From: Chryseobacterium sp.
Lineage (GTDB): Bacteria; Bacteroidota; Bacteroidia; Flavobacteriales; Weeksellaceae
Reading direction: 5' to 3'
NCBI RefSeq assembly: GCF_029240215.1
Contig: NZ_JARBTK010000001.1
Location: 372,001 to 436,000 of the forward strand
DNA length: 64,000 bases
Under the pieces are notes generated by a model. The model saw nothing but the letters and a program-made list of their open reading frames with translations. It was not told where the DNA came from and ran no database searches. The first letter of the stretch is position 1, and each line of letters opens with the position of its first letter. Shown here piece by piece: positions 9,334 to 18,489 of this stretch. The translations under genes were made by a program, and so were the position numbers.

Positions 9334-9900
9334 TTAGCGGATGTTTTTTCTAATTCTACTCAACGACTGTTGGGTAACGCCCAAGTACGAAGCGCCCAAT
9401 GAAAGCGGAACACGATTGATAAGCATTGGATATTTTTCGAGGAATGACAGATAACGGGTAGTTCCATCTTCCGAAACCAACGGACTTCTTCTGTCCATCG
9501 CTTCCGTTAAACATTTGTGCGTTATTTTAGCAGAAATCTTATCCCAATCCAGAATTGTATTTAAAATTTCGTCCCAATCTTTTTTAGAGAATACCAGCAT
9601 TTTACAATCGGTAACAGCTTGGATATAATCAGTTGCTGCTTGTGCATCAAATTTTTGCTGGTCTGAAACAAAACTGTTTTCGCTAATAAAATAATAGGTT
9701 ATTTCTTCGCCCCTATTATTGTAATAGCAAAATCGAAAAACGCCCTCCAAAACAAAACCAATGTATTTTGGAATTTTTCCTGCTTCGGAAAAATAATCAT
9801 CTTTTTTCAGTTCCAATTCCGTTGCCTTGCTTTTGATAAAGTCGATTTGCTGTTGGTTCAAATTGCCAAAATGCAGTATATATTCAACTAATTTTTCCAT
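9334..9900 (-). CDS. Crp/Fnr-family regulator
   Basis: 188-residue protein with a cyclic-nucleotide-binding-like beta barrel (about 20-115, including IGFVLEGVFRFCYYNNRGEEITYYF) and a shortened C-terminal helix-turn-helix (SLGASYLGVTQQSLSRIRKNI). The HTH ends the protein directly, as in the common Bacteroidota Crp subfamily. No Cys cluster for an iron-sulfur centre is present, so it is not an oxygen sensor of the classical FNR kind. The matching palindromes upstream of it and of the adjacent dehydrogenase argue for autoregulation and control of that gene. Confidence 0.92.
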   Translation of the reverse strand: MEKLVEYILHFGNLNQQQIDFIKSKATELELKKDDYFSEAGKIPKYIGFVLEGVFRFCYYNNRGEEITYYFISENSFVSDQQKFDAQAATDYIQAVTDCKMLVFSKKDWDEILNTILDWDKISAKITHKCLTEAMDRRSPLVSEDGTTRYLSFLEKYPMLINRVPLSLGASYLGVTQQSLSRIRKNIR

Positions 9901-9935
9901 TATTGTAAAGGTAGGAAGCGATTTTAATTAAAGAA

Positions 9936-9949
9936 TTACCATTTGGTAA
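9936..9949. promoter_or_regulatory. Palindromic operator (copy 2)
   Basis: TTACCATTTGGTAA, 36 bp upstream of the Crp-family gene's start. It is identical in its 14-base core to the site at 9309-9324 upstream of the dehydrogenase. The location fits autoregulation. Confidence 0.65.
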
Positions 9950-10021
9950 AAAGTGATGTAGGCTGGGTTTATAAGAAAATCGTGAAAGGTTTTTAGTTTA
10001 GCAAAGATTAAATGATCTTCT

Positions 10022-10939
10022 CTAATTGAAACTAGACCTAAACTCCAGCGGGCTTTGACTGGTTTTAGCTTTAAATAAGCGACTGAAAGATTGCGAATAT
10101 TCAAACCCTAATTCATAAGCTATTTCTGAAATCGATAAATGAGAAGTAGATAATTTTTCTTTCGCTTTTTCAATGATCTTGTTTTGGATGTGTTGTTGTC
10201 CATTTTGCCCTGTTAGGGAGCGCAACATATCACTCAAATAACTTGGCGAAAGATGGAGGCTCTCGGAAAGATACTGGACTGTCGGAATACCTTTGATGGA
10301 TAGATTTTCATCTTTAAACAGTTCTTCCAAAATTTTCTCCATTTTTTGTAACAGGTCGTTATTTACTTGTTTTCGAGTGATGAATTGTCTCTTGTAAAAT
10401 CGATTGCTGTAATTGAGCAAAGTTTCTATTTGTGAGATCATTACATCTTGACTGAAATCATCAATTCTGCTTTGCAATTCTTCATCAATATTTTTGAAAA
10501 TTGAAATAATGGTGTCTTTTTCTTTATCTGAAAGATGCAACGCTTCATCGGCAGAATAAGAGAAAAAGCCATATTGCTTTATCTTATTTGCTAAAGGATA
10601 AGTCAATAAAAAATCGGGATGAATTAATAAAGTATAGCCAGAATGGTCACCGTTATTATCACTGTTTGCAGTAACCTGATTAGGCGATACAAAAAACAAT
10701 CCGCCTTCATCAAAGTCATAATAATGTTGCCCGTATTGTAACTGCCCGGTAAGATTTGATTTATAAGAGATCTTATAAAATGCTGAAGTTCGCAGGTCGG
10801 CTATATTGCTGTAATCTATCTTTCTATCAGTATTGTCAAAAAAACTAATCAACGGGTGCAAGGGTTTAGGTAACCCAAGCATCCGATGCAATTCTGTAAG
10901 TGAATTGTAATGGTAAGGAATATTTTTGTCCTTTTTCAT
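10022..10939 (-). CDS. AraC-family regulator (paralogue 1)
   Basis: 305-residue AraC/XylS regulator. The N-terminus carries LHRMLGLPKPLHPLISFFD, a signature of a Bacteroidota AraC subfamily with a cupin-like sensor, and the C-terminus has the two HTH units, ending SISEIAYELGFEYSQSFSRLF and SQSPLEFRSSFN. It is a clear paralogue of the regulator at 11843-12745, sharing the GLPKP-HPLI and QQHI-K-IEKAKEKLSTS blocks. Each of the two lies next to a short-chain dehydrogenase gene and probably controls it. The gene ends 21 bp from the dehydrogenase at 10960. Confidence 0.93.
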   Translation of the reverse strand: MKKDKNIPYHYNSLTELHRMLGLPKPLHPLISFFDNTDRKIDYSNIADLRTSAFYKISYKSNLTGQLQYGQHYYDFDEGGLFFVSPNQVTANSDNNGDHSGYTLLIHPDFLLTYPLANKIKQYGFFSYSADEALHLSDKEKDTIISIFKNIDEELQSRIDDFSQDVMISQIETLLNYSNRFYKRQFITRKQVNNDLLQKMEKILEELFKDENLSIKGIPTVQYLSESLHLSPSYLSDMLRSLTGQNGQQHIQNKIIEKAKEKLSTSHLSISEIAYELGFEYSQSFSRLFKAKTSQSPLEFRSSFN

Positions 10940-10959
10940 CTCATAAATTTAGTGATTTT

Positions 10960-11718
10960 CTACCACGGAATTTCGCCGGTATCCGTATTCATATCTTCAG
11001 AGAAAAATTTACCTGTCGGTCCGTCTTCGCCAATGATGGCATATTTTACAATTCTGTTACCGGCATCTACCACAGAACCTTGCCCCAAATTATGGTTAAA
11101 ATCTGTCTTTGTAGAACCTGGGCTAACTGCATTTACCTTAAAAGGCAAGTCCTTTAGTTCAAATGCCAGAACAACGGTGTACATATTTAAGGCTGATTTT
11201 GAAGATTGATATACCGAACCTTTAAAGTTGTAATGAATAAAATTTGGATCGCTGTGTAAAGTGAGCGAGCCCTGGCTTGAACTTACATTGACTATTCTTG
11301 GTGCTGATGAGTTTCGTAATAAATCTAAAAATGCCTGTGTAACTCTTATCACGCCATATACATTTACCTCATAGACTTTCTTGTAAACATCTACATCCGT
11401 TTCTGTTGCAGTATGCATTACAGGTTTGCCATCTTTAAATTCTATTCCATTGATGCCGGCATTGTTGATCAGTACGTCCAGTACCTGTGTTTTCCTGCCC
11501 AATTCAATCCGGGCATTGTTTACCGACTGCTGACTGGTAACATCTATTTCTAACAATTCAACATTTTCGAGCCCTTCATTTTTTAATTTTTCAACGGCTT
11601 CTTTACCATTTTTTAAATCTCTGCTACCCAGATAAACATAATACCCTTTTTGTAACAATTGTTTTGCTACCTCTAAACCAATGCCTTTGTTCGCTCCTGT
11701 AATTAATGCCTTTTTCAT
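10960..11718 (-). CDS. Short-chain dehydrogenase/reductase
   Basis: Classical SDR with TGANKGIG cofactor loop, NNAG, SSSQGS around the catalytic serine and YQSSK supplying Tyr and Lys. I start it at ATG 11718 (MKKALITGANKGIG), which gives a normal SDR N-terminus of 252 residues; a start at 11748 would add ten residues of no family character. The C-terminal GEDGPTGKFF segment is typical of SDRs annotated as carbonyl or NADPH-dependent reductases. It precedes the AraC paralogue 1 gene on the same strand with 20 bp between them, so the two are likely co-transcribed. Confidence 0.9.
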   Translation of the reverse strand: MKKALITGANKGIGLEVAKQLLQKGYYVYLGSRDLKNGKEAVEKLKNEGLENVELLEIDVTSQQSVNNARIELGRKTQVLDVLINNAGINGIEFKDGKPVMHTATETDVDVYKKVYEVNVYGVIRVTQAFLDLLRNSSAPRIVNVSSSQGSLTLHSDPNFIHYNFKGSVYQSSKSALNMYTVVLAFELKDLPFKVNAVSPGSTKTDFNHNLGQGSVVDAGNRIVKYAIIGEDGPTGKFFSEDMNTDTGEIPW

Positions 11719-11842
11719 TTCTTTTAATTTTAAATGTTTGAAAAACAAAGGTCATTATATCTAAAATGTTGTTTGTAACCCAATTGAGGTTTATTATAAC
11801 AAAATCGTGGAATGTTTACAGTTTAAAAATGGATGCTTTTTT

Positions 11843-12745
11843 CTAATTAAAACCAGCCCTAAACGCCAACGGACTTTGACTGGTCTTTTCTTTAAACAGT
11901 TTGCTGAACGATTGCATATGCTCAAAACCTAGTTCATAAGCAATTTCACTTACCGTTAAATCTGTTGTTGACAATTTTTCCTTTGCTTTTTCAATCAGTT
12001 TTTCGTGAATGTGCTGTTGCGTATTCAAACCTGTCAATGTTTTGAGTAAACTTCGCAGATAGGTTGGCGATACATTTAAGTGGTCCGAAATGTACTGAAC
12101 AGTTGGCAATCCCTTTGAAACCAAATCATCACTGTTGAAATAAGCTGAAAGTAATACTTCCAACCGGTCGAGGATTTGATGGTTCGTTTTTTTACGGGTA
12201 ATGAATTGTCTCTGGTAAAACCGTTCCGAATAATTCAACAAAGTTTCTAAATGTGAAATAATGATGTCCTGACTAAATTGGTCTATGTTTGTTTGATATT
12301 CGTTTTTAATGTTTTCAACAATACCATTTATCATTGTTTCTTCCTTATCCGATAAAAACAAGGCTTCGTTGATGGTGTAACCAAAAAAATCGTATTGTTT
12401 TATTTTTTTAGCCAAAGAAGTATTCCATAAAAAATCGGGATGGATAAACAACATCCAGCCGTCTATATTTTCCGGAATGTTATCACTTTCTCCGCGTAAA
12501 ATTTGTCCGGGCGATAAAAATGCCATTACGCCCTCATCAAAATCATATTGTTGTTGTCCGTAAAACAGTTTGTCGCAACCTCTTTTTAAGGTAATCACGT
12601 ACAAATCAAATAGTACGGCAAAAATTCCTGTATCCTTTTTTTGTTTGGATAAATCAATGAGTTCAATCAATGGATGATGCGGTTTGGGCAAACCCATTAT
12701 TTGGTGTAACTCTGAAATGGTTTTTATTCGGATTGGTTTTTCCAT
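11843..12745 (-). CDS. AraC-family regulator (paralogue 2)
   Basis: 300-residue paralogue of the 10022 regulator: IMGLPKPHHPLIELIDL near the start, QQYDFDEGVMAFLSPGQ in the cupin-like domain, and TVSEIAYELGFEHMQSFSKLF in the second HTH. It is preceded by a DoxX-like membrane protein (13 bp gap) and followed by a 95-bp gap before the SDR at 10960. Together these form a redox-regulator module read leftward. Ligand unknown; related regulators in this phylum sit next to SDR or DoxX genes. Confidence 0.92.
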   Translation of the reverse strand: MEKPIRIKTISELHQIMGLPKPHHPLIELIDLSKQKKDTGIFAVLFDLYVITLKRGCDKLFYGQQQYDFDEGVMAFLSPGQILRGESDNIPENIDGWMLFIHPDFLWNTSLAKKIKQYDFFGYTINEALFLSDKEETMINGIVENIKNEYQTNIDQFSQDIIISHLETLLNYSERFYQRQFITRKKTNHQILDRLEVLLSAYFNSDDLVSKGLPTVQYISDHLNVSPTYLRSLLKTLTGLNTQQHIHEKLIEKAKEKLSTTDLTVSEIAYELGFEHMQSFSKLFKEKTSQSPLAFRAGFN

Positions 12746-12758
12746 AGGGTAGATTTGA

Positions 12759-13115
12759 TTAATTTTCTAAAAACGGATATTTCAACCAAATCAACACCAG
12801 CGGCATAATTAAAAACGGAATTTCCATCAACACCATTTTAAAATTCCCAATTCTCATTGCCAATTCCATAATGATCACTATTGAAATTGCATTAAGCATA
12901 TTACCTAAGAAAAATGTTTTGGGGATAAGCAACAATACACCAACCAATAATGTAAGCCCAGCAAAAATGGGTATCATTGTTTCGGTTATGCCCAAGTCGG
13001 CCATCATTTTCATCGCTTCGGGATTTTTTTTGTAATTAAATGTGTCCCAACCGTGTTTGAATGCAAGAAAAACCGACACTGCCAACAATACCAAAGAAAT
13101 TATACTTTTTACCAT
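12759..13115 (-). CDS. DoxX-like small membrane protein
   Basis: 118-residue integral membrane protein with four hydrophobic helices and the pattern of DoxX/DUF4267-like proteins (FKHGWDTFNYKKNPEAMKMMADLGI between helix 1 and 2). No catalytic residues are evident and the function is not known; related proteins sit beside oxidoreductases. It lies 13 bp upstream of the AraC paralogue 2 gene on the same strand and 61 bp downstream of an SDR gene, so it is probably in that operon. Confidence 0.75.
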   Translation of the reverse strand: MVKSIISLVLLAVSVFLAFKHGWDTFNYKKNPEAMKMMADLGITETMIPIFAGLTLLVGVLLLIPKTFFLGNMLNAISIVIIMELAMRIGNFKMVLMEIPFLIMPLVLIWLKYPFLEN

Positions 13116-13176
13116 CGTTTTGTTTCTTAAACTTACTTTACTAATTTATTGAAATCTTTCAAATTTCATTGAAATA

Positions 13177-14103
13177 CTAAAACTCAACCTTTGCTAACTT
13201 TTGCGATACTTCCCATAATCTTTGAGCAACTGCTAAATCATTTGCTTGTTCAGGGATTTTTGCGATAGATGGAAAACCACGCGTTTCGCTCATTTTGTTA
13301 GGTCCGTAATACAATCCGCCTTTAGCTTCCGGTGAAGTGGCTGCAAATAAAGTGGGTAATGCTCCTTGTGACTGTGGCTGAAATAAAAATGGAAAAAATC
13401 TTCGCATAATTCCCGGAATACTCCATTTTCCGGCACCATTTATTAATAGATTGGTTCGGGAAACGCCGGGATGTGAAGCAATACTTGTAATGCCCCAACC
13501 GTGCCTTTCACCTTGTCGCTGAAGTTCTAAAGCAAACATTAAATTCGCAATTTTTGATTGGCTATATGCTTTCCCCGGAACATACGAAGCTGTTGACTGA
13601 AGGTCATCAAAATTAATTTGCCCGCTACGATTGGCTACGCTTGAAACGGTAACCACACGAGCATCTTGTGCCTTACGAAGCAAAGGGAGCAATTGGGCTG
13701 TCAATGCAAAATGACCAATATGATTGGTACCGAATTGCAATTCAAAACCATCGGCTGTTTCGAGCCTGTTGGGTGGTGTCATTACGCCAGCGTTGTTGAT
13801 GAGCAGATGTATGGCTTCGCCTCTTTCAATCATTCTCGAAGCAAAGGATTTGATGGAAGATAAGTCGGCAAGGTCTATTTTTTCAAAACTCACTTTTGCC
13901 TTCGGATTAATTTGTTGGATTTTAGCAATTGTATCAGCTCCTTTTTCAGCGTTTCGTCCCATTACAATCACGTTCCAACCGGCAGAAGATAATGCCAATG
14001 CATCTTCGTAACCAATACCTTCTGTGCTACCTGTGATTACAGCTAAACCGTTATTTCTTTGAGGAATATTTGAAGCTGTCCAATTTTTAATATCGTTTTC
14101 CAT
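13177..14103 (-). CDS. Short-chain dehydrogenase, retinol-dehydrogenase-like
   Basis: 308-residue SDR of the retinol dehydrogenase/WWOX-like subgroup: TGSTEGIGYE cofactor loop, LINNAGVMTPP, VSSVANRSG holding the catalytic serine and YSQSKIANLMF holding Tyr and Lys, then SHPGVSRTNL. Substrate unknown. It is the first gene of the leftward set SDR - DoxX-like - AraC paralogue 2. The start is ATG 14103, followed by a normal SDR N-terminus after about 18 residues. Confidence 0.92.
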   Translation of the reverse strand: MENDIKNWTASNIPQRNNGLAVITGSTEGIGYEDALALSSAGWNVIVMGRNAEKGADTIAKIQQINPKAKVSFEKIDLADLSSIKSFASRMIERGEAIHLLINNAGVMTPPNRLETADGFELQFGTNHIGHFALTAQLLPLLRKAQDARVVTVSSVANRSGQINFDDLQSTASYVPGKAYSQSKIANLMFALELQRQGERHGWGITSIASHPGVSRTNLLINGAGKWSIPGIMRRFFPFLFQPQSQGALPTLFAATSPEAKGGLYYGPNKMSETRGFPSIAKIPEQANDLAVAQRLWEVSQKLAKVEF

Positions 14104-14347
14104 TTTAAATTTATTTTTGATACAAAGATGGCATAACCTTAAATGTTGGATTTATCCAAAACGACTGTTGATGTAGTCAAAAAAATGCTAGTCTATTGCA
14201 TTAAAAAAATCAGTATATAAAAAATGTGTTTTTCGTTTAATGTAATATACGAGTAGGGCTACCGATAACCATCGTCATATTTCAAACGAAACAGAAATTT
14301 TCAAATAAAATCAGGAAAAACATAGATAAAGGTCGTAAAAATTATCA

Positions 14348-14460
14348 TTAAATAAACGTCTGTCGGAATTCTAGCGGTGGCATTTCAGTTTTATATTTTA
14401 ATAGTTTATTGAAAGATTGAGGGCGTTCAAAACCTAAAGATAATAAAAAAGTAGCCTCAG
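14348..14460 (-). pseudogene. Remnant of an AraC-family regulator C-terminus
   Basis: The minus strand encodes LGFERPQSFNKLLKYKTEMP followed by PLEFRQTFI and a stop, which aligns with the last HTH of the two AraC paralogues nearby (LGFEYSQSFSRLF...SPLEFRSSFN). Upstream of it the frame decays and no start or sensor domain remains. It looks like the tail of a third, deleted regulator gene beside the last SDR. Confidence 0.7.
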
Positions 14461-14615
14461 AAACCAAAGCATATCAAAAGATACCGCAAATTTTATCCTT
14501 TCTCAATGAGCAGGGGGAAGATAAGATAAAACAAGAAATTTTACAGGTTATTGAAATGGAATTGGAACGTATCAAGAATAACCCGGATTTACAGCATCTT
14601 ATGCAGCAGGAATAG
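14424..14615 (+). pseudogene. C-terminal fragment, family unknown
   Basis: An open stretch with no start, reading ASETKAYQKIPQILSFLNEQ then EDKIKQEILQVIEMELERIK and ending NPDLQHLMQQE stop. The amphipathic, charged composition is protein-like, not random. I cannot assign it. It overlaps the AraC remnant on the other strand, so a deletion junction lies here. Confidence 0.35.
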
Positions 14616-14903
14616 TATTGAATTTATCCGTTTTAAATAGTTTATTTTTTTTTATGCATTTTAATTTTACATTTTGAATATCAATATTACGTATCAAGTA
14701 TCTTGCACACTATTATGGTACGAATTAAAAAAATTAAAATTTTTAACGTGTTAGTGTTTTTGTCGAAAGTCAGGTTTCAGCTTTTATTTATTTAAATCCT
14801 TCTCTGTTCATTTCGACCCGCAAAATGTTCAACTCACCCAATTGCACCGAGGAACACGCCAAAAGCGATTGCATCTTTGTATTGAATTTAAAATTTAATA
14901 TCA
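14616..14903. other. Gene-free leader of the export operon
   Basis: AT-rich region upstream of the ten-gene rightward operon. It should hold the operon's promoter and, if the operon is autoregulated, a LytTR operator, but I do not see a convincing direct repeat or a clean TTTG-N19-TAnnTTTG promoter. Confidence 0.3.
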
Positions 14904-15269
14904 ATGCAAAAGATTATTTTAATGGTAACCGGGCTGCTTTTCAGCCTCAACATCTTTGCCCAAACAACCCATGATAAAATTTTGGGCAAATGGACAAACG
15001 AAGACAAAACCCGTATCATCGAATTCGTAAAGAGCGGTGATGCTTATGATGCCATCATTAGAAAGGCCGAAGACAACAGCATAGTTGGTAAAAAGCAAAT
15101 CACAGCTCTTAAAGCAACTGGTACGACTTCATTTGCGGATGGTACGCTGCACATTATCAAAAAGGGGAAAACGGCAAAATGCACCGCTTCACTTTCTGGG
15201 GATACTATGCTGTACATTAAAGCGAGCCATGGCATGATGTCTAAAACCCTAACCTGGACCAAGCTCTAA
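14904..15269 (+). CDS. DUF2147-like secreted protein
   Basis: 121-residue protein with a cleavable signal peptide (LMVTGLLFSLNIFAQ) followed by a small beta-rich domain starting HDKILGKWTNEDKTRIIEF, the pattern of DUF2147/lipocalin-like proteins. It would be periplasmic or surface-exposed. It is the first gene of a rightward operon whose next genes are a TolC-like channel (13 bp away) and a membrane fusion adaptor. Function unknown; position suggests an accessory of the export system. Confidence 0.75.
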   Translation: MQKIILMVTGLLFSLNIFAQTTHDKILGKWTNEDKTRIIEFVKSGDAYDAIIRKAEDNSIVGKKQITALKATGTTSFADGTLHIIKKGKTAKCTASLSGDTMLYIKASHGMMSKTLTWTKL

Positions 15270-15282
15270 ATTATTCCAGGCA

Positions 15283-16590
15283 ATGAAAACTATTATTTTA
15301 GCACTATTGGGTTTCACCAGCTTCAACGCAATGGGTCAGGTACAGTTTGGCTCATTGCAGGAAGTGCTGGCTTATGCAGATAAAAATGCCATCTCTATCC
15401 AAAGTGCGTTGCATCAGGAACAAATAGCTGCTGTAAAAAACAAAGCATCCAAAACAGCCTTATTGCCTACTGTAAATGCATCTGCCGGGTTTAATGATAA
15501 CATTACCATACAACCAACCCTGGTTCCGGCTAATTTATTCAATCCTGCTGCACCTGAAGGTACTTTCAATGAATATACTTTTGGAAGGAAATATATGTAC
15601 AGTACCGGCGTACAAGCCAATTGGGATATTGTGAACTTTCAAAAATGGTTTGACATTAAGACTTCCGAAGCTGCATTACAATTGGACCAAGCCAGTACCA
15701 TCAATGCAAAATATCAGGTTTACAACCAACTGGCCCAGACCTATTTTTCCATTTTGCTAACGGAAAAATATTTGACAATAAGCAAAGAAAATATTGCGGC
15801 GGCAGATAGTATTTACCGAATAGCAAAAGATAAATATGACACCGGAATTTTCACGGAAGAAAACCTGAACCGCAGCAAGATTCAACTGGTACAGGCACAG
15901 CAACAAGTGAGCAGCCTTGCCACTTCTTTGGAACAACTGTACAATCAATTGCAGTCACAACTCAACATCGATGAACCCATTGCCTTGAAAGATGAACTTC
16001 TCGATAACGAAATGGATATTGATAATGTTCTTGCAATAACAGGATCTCATCCAGAGGTATTGCTGCAGGAAGCACAGGTGAAACTAAATGAAAAACAATT
16101 GGCTCAAACCAAATCCCTACATTATCCAACACTTGCACTGGGCTATCAATATAATTACAATTGGGCAACAGATAAGATTACAGATTTTTCGGGAGCCAAT
16201 AACCTTCCACAACAGTTTTTGGGAATAAAATTGAGTGTGCCCATCTTCAATGGCTTCAGTACCAAGTCAAAAATCAAACAGTCGAAAATACAATTCGAAC
16301 AAGAGCAATTGGTACTGGACAGCAAAAGGTTGATGGTAAAAAAAGATGATGACAATCTGAAAATACAGTACAGGCACGGAATTGAGGATTTTAGAAAACA
16401 GGAAGAAGTATTGCAATTACAATATAAAAATGATACACATTCCAAGAATCGCTACGACAGCGGCATCATTGGCTTAGATGAGAGACTGGATAAATTCAAG
16501 GATTTGCTGGAAGTACAAAATCAATATATGCAAAGCCTCAGCAACCAATATATCAGCTATTACAAGCTTTATATCCGTAAGCAATTTTAA
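15283..16590 (+). CDS. TolC-family outer membrane channel
   Basis: 435-residue outer membrane efflux protein. It has a signal peptide (LALLGFTSFNAMGQ) and the two OEP repeats of long alpha-helices, for example EIAAVKNKASKTALLPTVNA near 50-70 and the matching LNEKQLAQTKSLHYPTLALGY in the second half. It would form the outer membrane duct for the adaptor and ABC transporter encoded next. The gap to the DUF2147-like gene is 13 bp and to the adaptor 31 bp. Confidence 0.93.
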   Translation: MKTIILALLGFTSFNAMGQVQFGSLQEVLAYADKNAISIQSALHQEQIAAVKNKASKTALLPTVNASAGFNDNITIQPTLVPANLFNPAAPEGTFNEYTFGRKYMYSTGVQANWDIVNFQKWFDIKTSEAALQLDQASTINAKYQVYNQLAQTYFSILLTEKYLTISKENIAAADSIYRIAKDKYDTGIFTEENLNRSKIQLVQAQQQVSSLATSLEQLYNQLQSQLNIDEPIALKDELLDNEMDIDNVLAITGSHPEVLLQEAQVKLNEKQLAQTKSLHYPTLALGYQYNYNWATDKITDFSGANNLPQQFLGIKLSVPIFNGFSTKSKIKQSKIQFEQEQLVLDSKRLMVKKDDDNLKIQYRHGIEDFRKQEEVLQLQYKNDTHSKNRYDSGIIGLDERLDKFKDLLEVQNQYMQSLSNQYISYYKLYIRKQF

Positions 16591-16621
16591 GTATGATCAT
16601 AAATGTTATGATAAAATATCA

Positions 16622-17755
16622 ATGAAAACAAATAAAATAATAGTTGGGTTATTCTATCTTCCAATGTTCGGCCTATTGTCTTGCAACCCTCAGGAGGAAA
16701 CGACACCACAATACAAGACTATACAGCAAGCCATTTTTGCAAGCGGACACATGGAGCAGGAGGATGAATATATAATTTCCGCGACTGCCGATGGTACTAT
16801 CCGGGAATTGAGCATTCGTGAAGGTGATTATATTTCTAAAGGACAATTACTGGTGCGAATTGATAGTGATGTTTCCAATACGCAGTTGCAGGAAGCACGA
16901 GTAGTTTATAACGATGCGAAACAAAATTCATCGGCCAATGCACCGCAATTAGAGCAGATAAAATCACAGATTGACCAGTCTAAGACTCAGCTCAATCTCG
17001 ACAAGATCAACTATCAGCGTTATGCCGATTTGCGCAAGAAAAATTCTGTATCGCAGTTGGAATATGAAAAAGCAGAACTACAATACAAAGCCTCACAAAG
17101 TAGCTTGCAGGTATTGGAGAAAAGTTACAAACAGGCACAGGATGCATTACAATTAAATGCCGATCGTAGTTTGCAACAGGTAAAAACACAGCAGGCCATT
17201 TTAAACGATTACAGCATACAAGCAGATAAGGACGGTATTGTGCTGGAGGTTTTAAAAAAGAAAGGCGAATTGGTACGAAAGGGCGAGGTGATTGCCAAAA
17301 TCGGCAGTGGTAAAAATATCCTGAAGCTATTTATTGCAGAAGATGATATTGCAAAACTTTCCATAGGTCAAGAAGCGATTGTGCAAATGAACAATTATCC
17401 CGACACCACATTTACGGCATCGATCACAAAAATACTTCCGGCATTTGACGAGGCGGAACAATCATTCACAGCAGAGGCAGCCTTTGTAAATCCACCACAG
17501 CTTTTACTTTCGGGCACACAGCTACAAGCAAATATTAAGCAGCAAGGCACAAAGAAAGTTTTGGTCATTCCATCAGCAGCGGTCATCCGTGGCAAATATG
17601 TAGAGTTAAGAAATGGTGAAGAAAAAGAAATAAAGATCGGACAAAAATCAGGCAATTGGGTTGAAGTAAAACAAGGCTTGACCGGAAAAGATATTATTCT
17701 TTTACCAAAAGGAAAGCATACAGAAGAGGGCGTTACAATTCCGGGTACTGAATAG
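16622..17755 (+). CDS. HlyD/MacA-type periplasmic adaptor lipoprotein
   Basis: Membrane fusion adaptor linking an inner membrane transporter to TolC. I start it at ATG 16622 (MKTNKIIVGLF), which gives a lipoprotein signal with lipobox LLSC; the longer frame from 16478 would run inside the TolC gene and lacks a signal. Domains in order: lipoyl half (TADGTIRELSIREGDYISKG), a long helical hairpin (about 90-190), the second lipoyl half, a beta barrel and a C-terminal membrane-proximal domain. The ABC permease and ATPase downstream make it the MacA-like member of a MacAB-TolC type system. Confidence 0.92.
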   Translation: MKTNKIIVGLFYLPMFGLLSCNPQEETTPQYKTIQQAIFASGHMEQEDEYIISATADGTIRELSIREGDYISKGQLLVRIDSDVSNTQLQEARVVYNDAKQNSSANAPQLEQIKSQIDQSKTQLNLDKINYQRYADLRKKNSVSQLEYEKAELQYKASQSSLQVLEKSYKQAQDALQLNADRSLQQVKTQQAILNDYSIQADKDGIVLEVLKKKGELVRKGEVIAKIGSGKNILKLFIAEDDIAKLSIGQEAIVQMNNYPDTTFTASITKILPAFDEAEQSFTAEAAFVNPPQLLLSGTQLQANIKQQGTKKVLVIPSAAVIRGKYVELRNGEEKEIKIGQKSGNWVEVKQGLTGKDIILLPKGKHTEEGVTIPGTE

Positions 17756-17769
17756 AAAGATATAAGTGT

Positions 17770-18489
17770 ATGATAATTTTAAACAGGTATTCGTTTATCG
17801 CTTTATTCATTTTTTTAATGATAGACAAATCCTTTGCACAATTTCCGCAAGGCGACAAATGGTATCAGAATCCATTGGGATTTGAACCCTTAAAACTTCA
17901 TACCAGTATGGGTTTTATTGTTCCTGCCGCAGTTGTAGGTACTGCCTTATTGCTTACCAAAAAAGACAGTACACTACAAGACAGATTGAGTATTTATTCA
18001 GAAATGGGTGTAACATTTGGGTACAAATATCCTTACAGCACCTTAGTACAAAACAGTACAGGCGTAAACCTGATGATGCGAAAATGGATGTCCATTGGTA
18101 CAGAATTCAGTATCACAGCACCTTTTGATGATTACAACAATACCGTGGGTTTTGCGATAAGACCTTTTGCAAGATTTTACGCAGTCAATAAACCGGATTG
18201 GAAATTATGGTTTGAAGCGGGTGGAGGGATGATATACTTTATTGATAATTTTCCAAATCCTACCACGCAAGACAATCGCCTTGGCACCTACTGGAATGGA
18301 ACAACCAAGTACGGCATCGGGACATCAATACATCTCAACAATTTGGACTTATTATTTGGCGTACGACATCTTCATATCTCTAATGGCAATACAAAAGGAG
18401 CAGAAAGAAATCCTGCACACGACAGCAATGGATTATTTGTAGGATTAAGCTGGAATTTAAAAAAAGAAAGAAATGACAAATATAAATAA
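17770..18489 (+). CDS. PagL-like acyloxyacyl hydrolase
   Basis: 239-residue outer membrane beta-barrel with a signal peptide (ending KSFAQ). The segment GVRHLHISNGNTKGAERNP near residues 198-216 contains the His-Xaa-Ser-Asn element of PagL (His202, Ser204), the lipid A 3-O-deacylase family. It would trim an acyl chain from lipid A in the outer leaflet. The gene sits inside the ABC export operon, its last 17 bp overlapping the permease gene, so the products are made together. The barrel is longer than enterobacterial PagL, and activity is inferred from the motif only. Confidence 0.7.
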   Translation: MIILNRYSFIALFIFLMIDKSFAQFPQGDKWYQNPLGFEPLKLHTSMGFIVPAAVVGTALLLTKKDSTLQDRLSIYSEMGVTFGYKYPYSTLVQNSTGVNLMMRKWMSIGTEFSITAPFDDYNNTVGFAIRPFARFYAVNKPDWKLWFEAGGGMIYFIDNFPNPTTQDNRLGTYWNGTTKYGIGTSIHLNNLDLLFGVRHLHISNGNTKGAERNPAHDSNGLFVGLSWNLKKERNDKYK

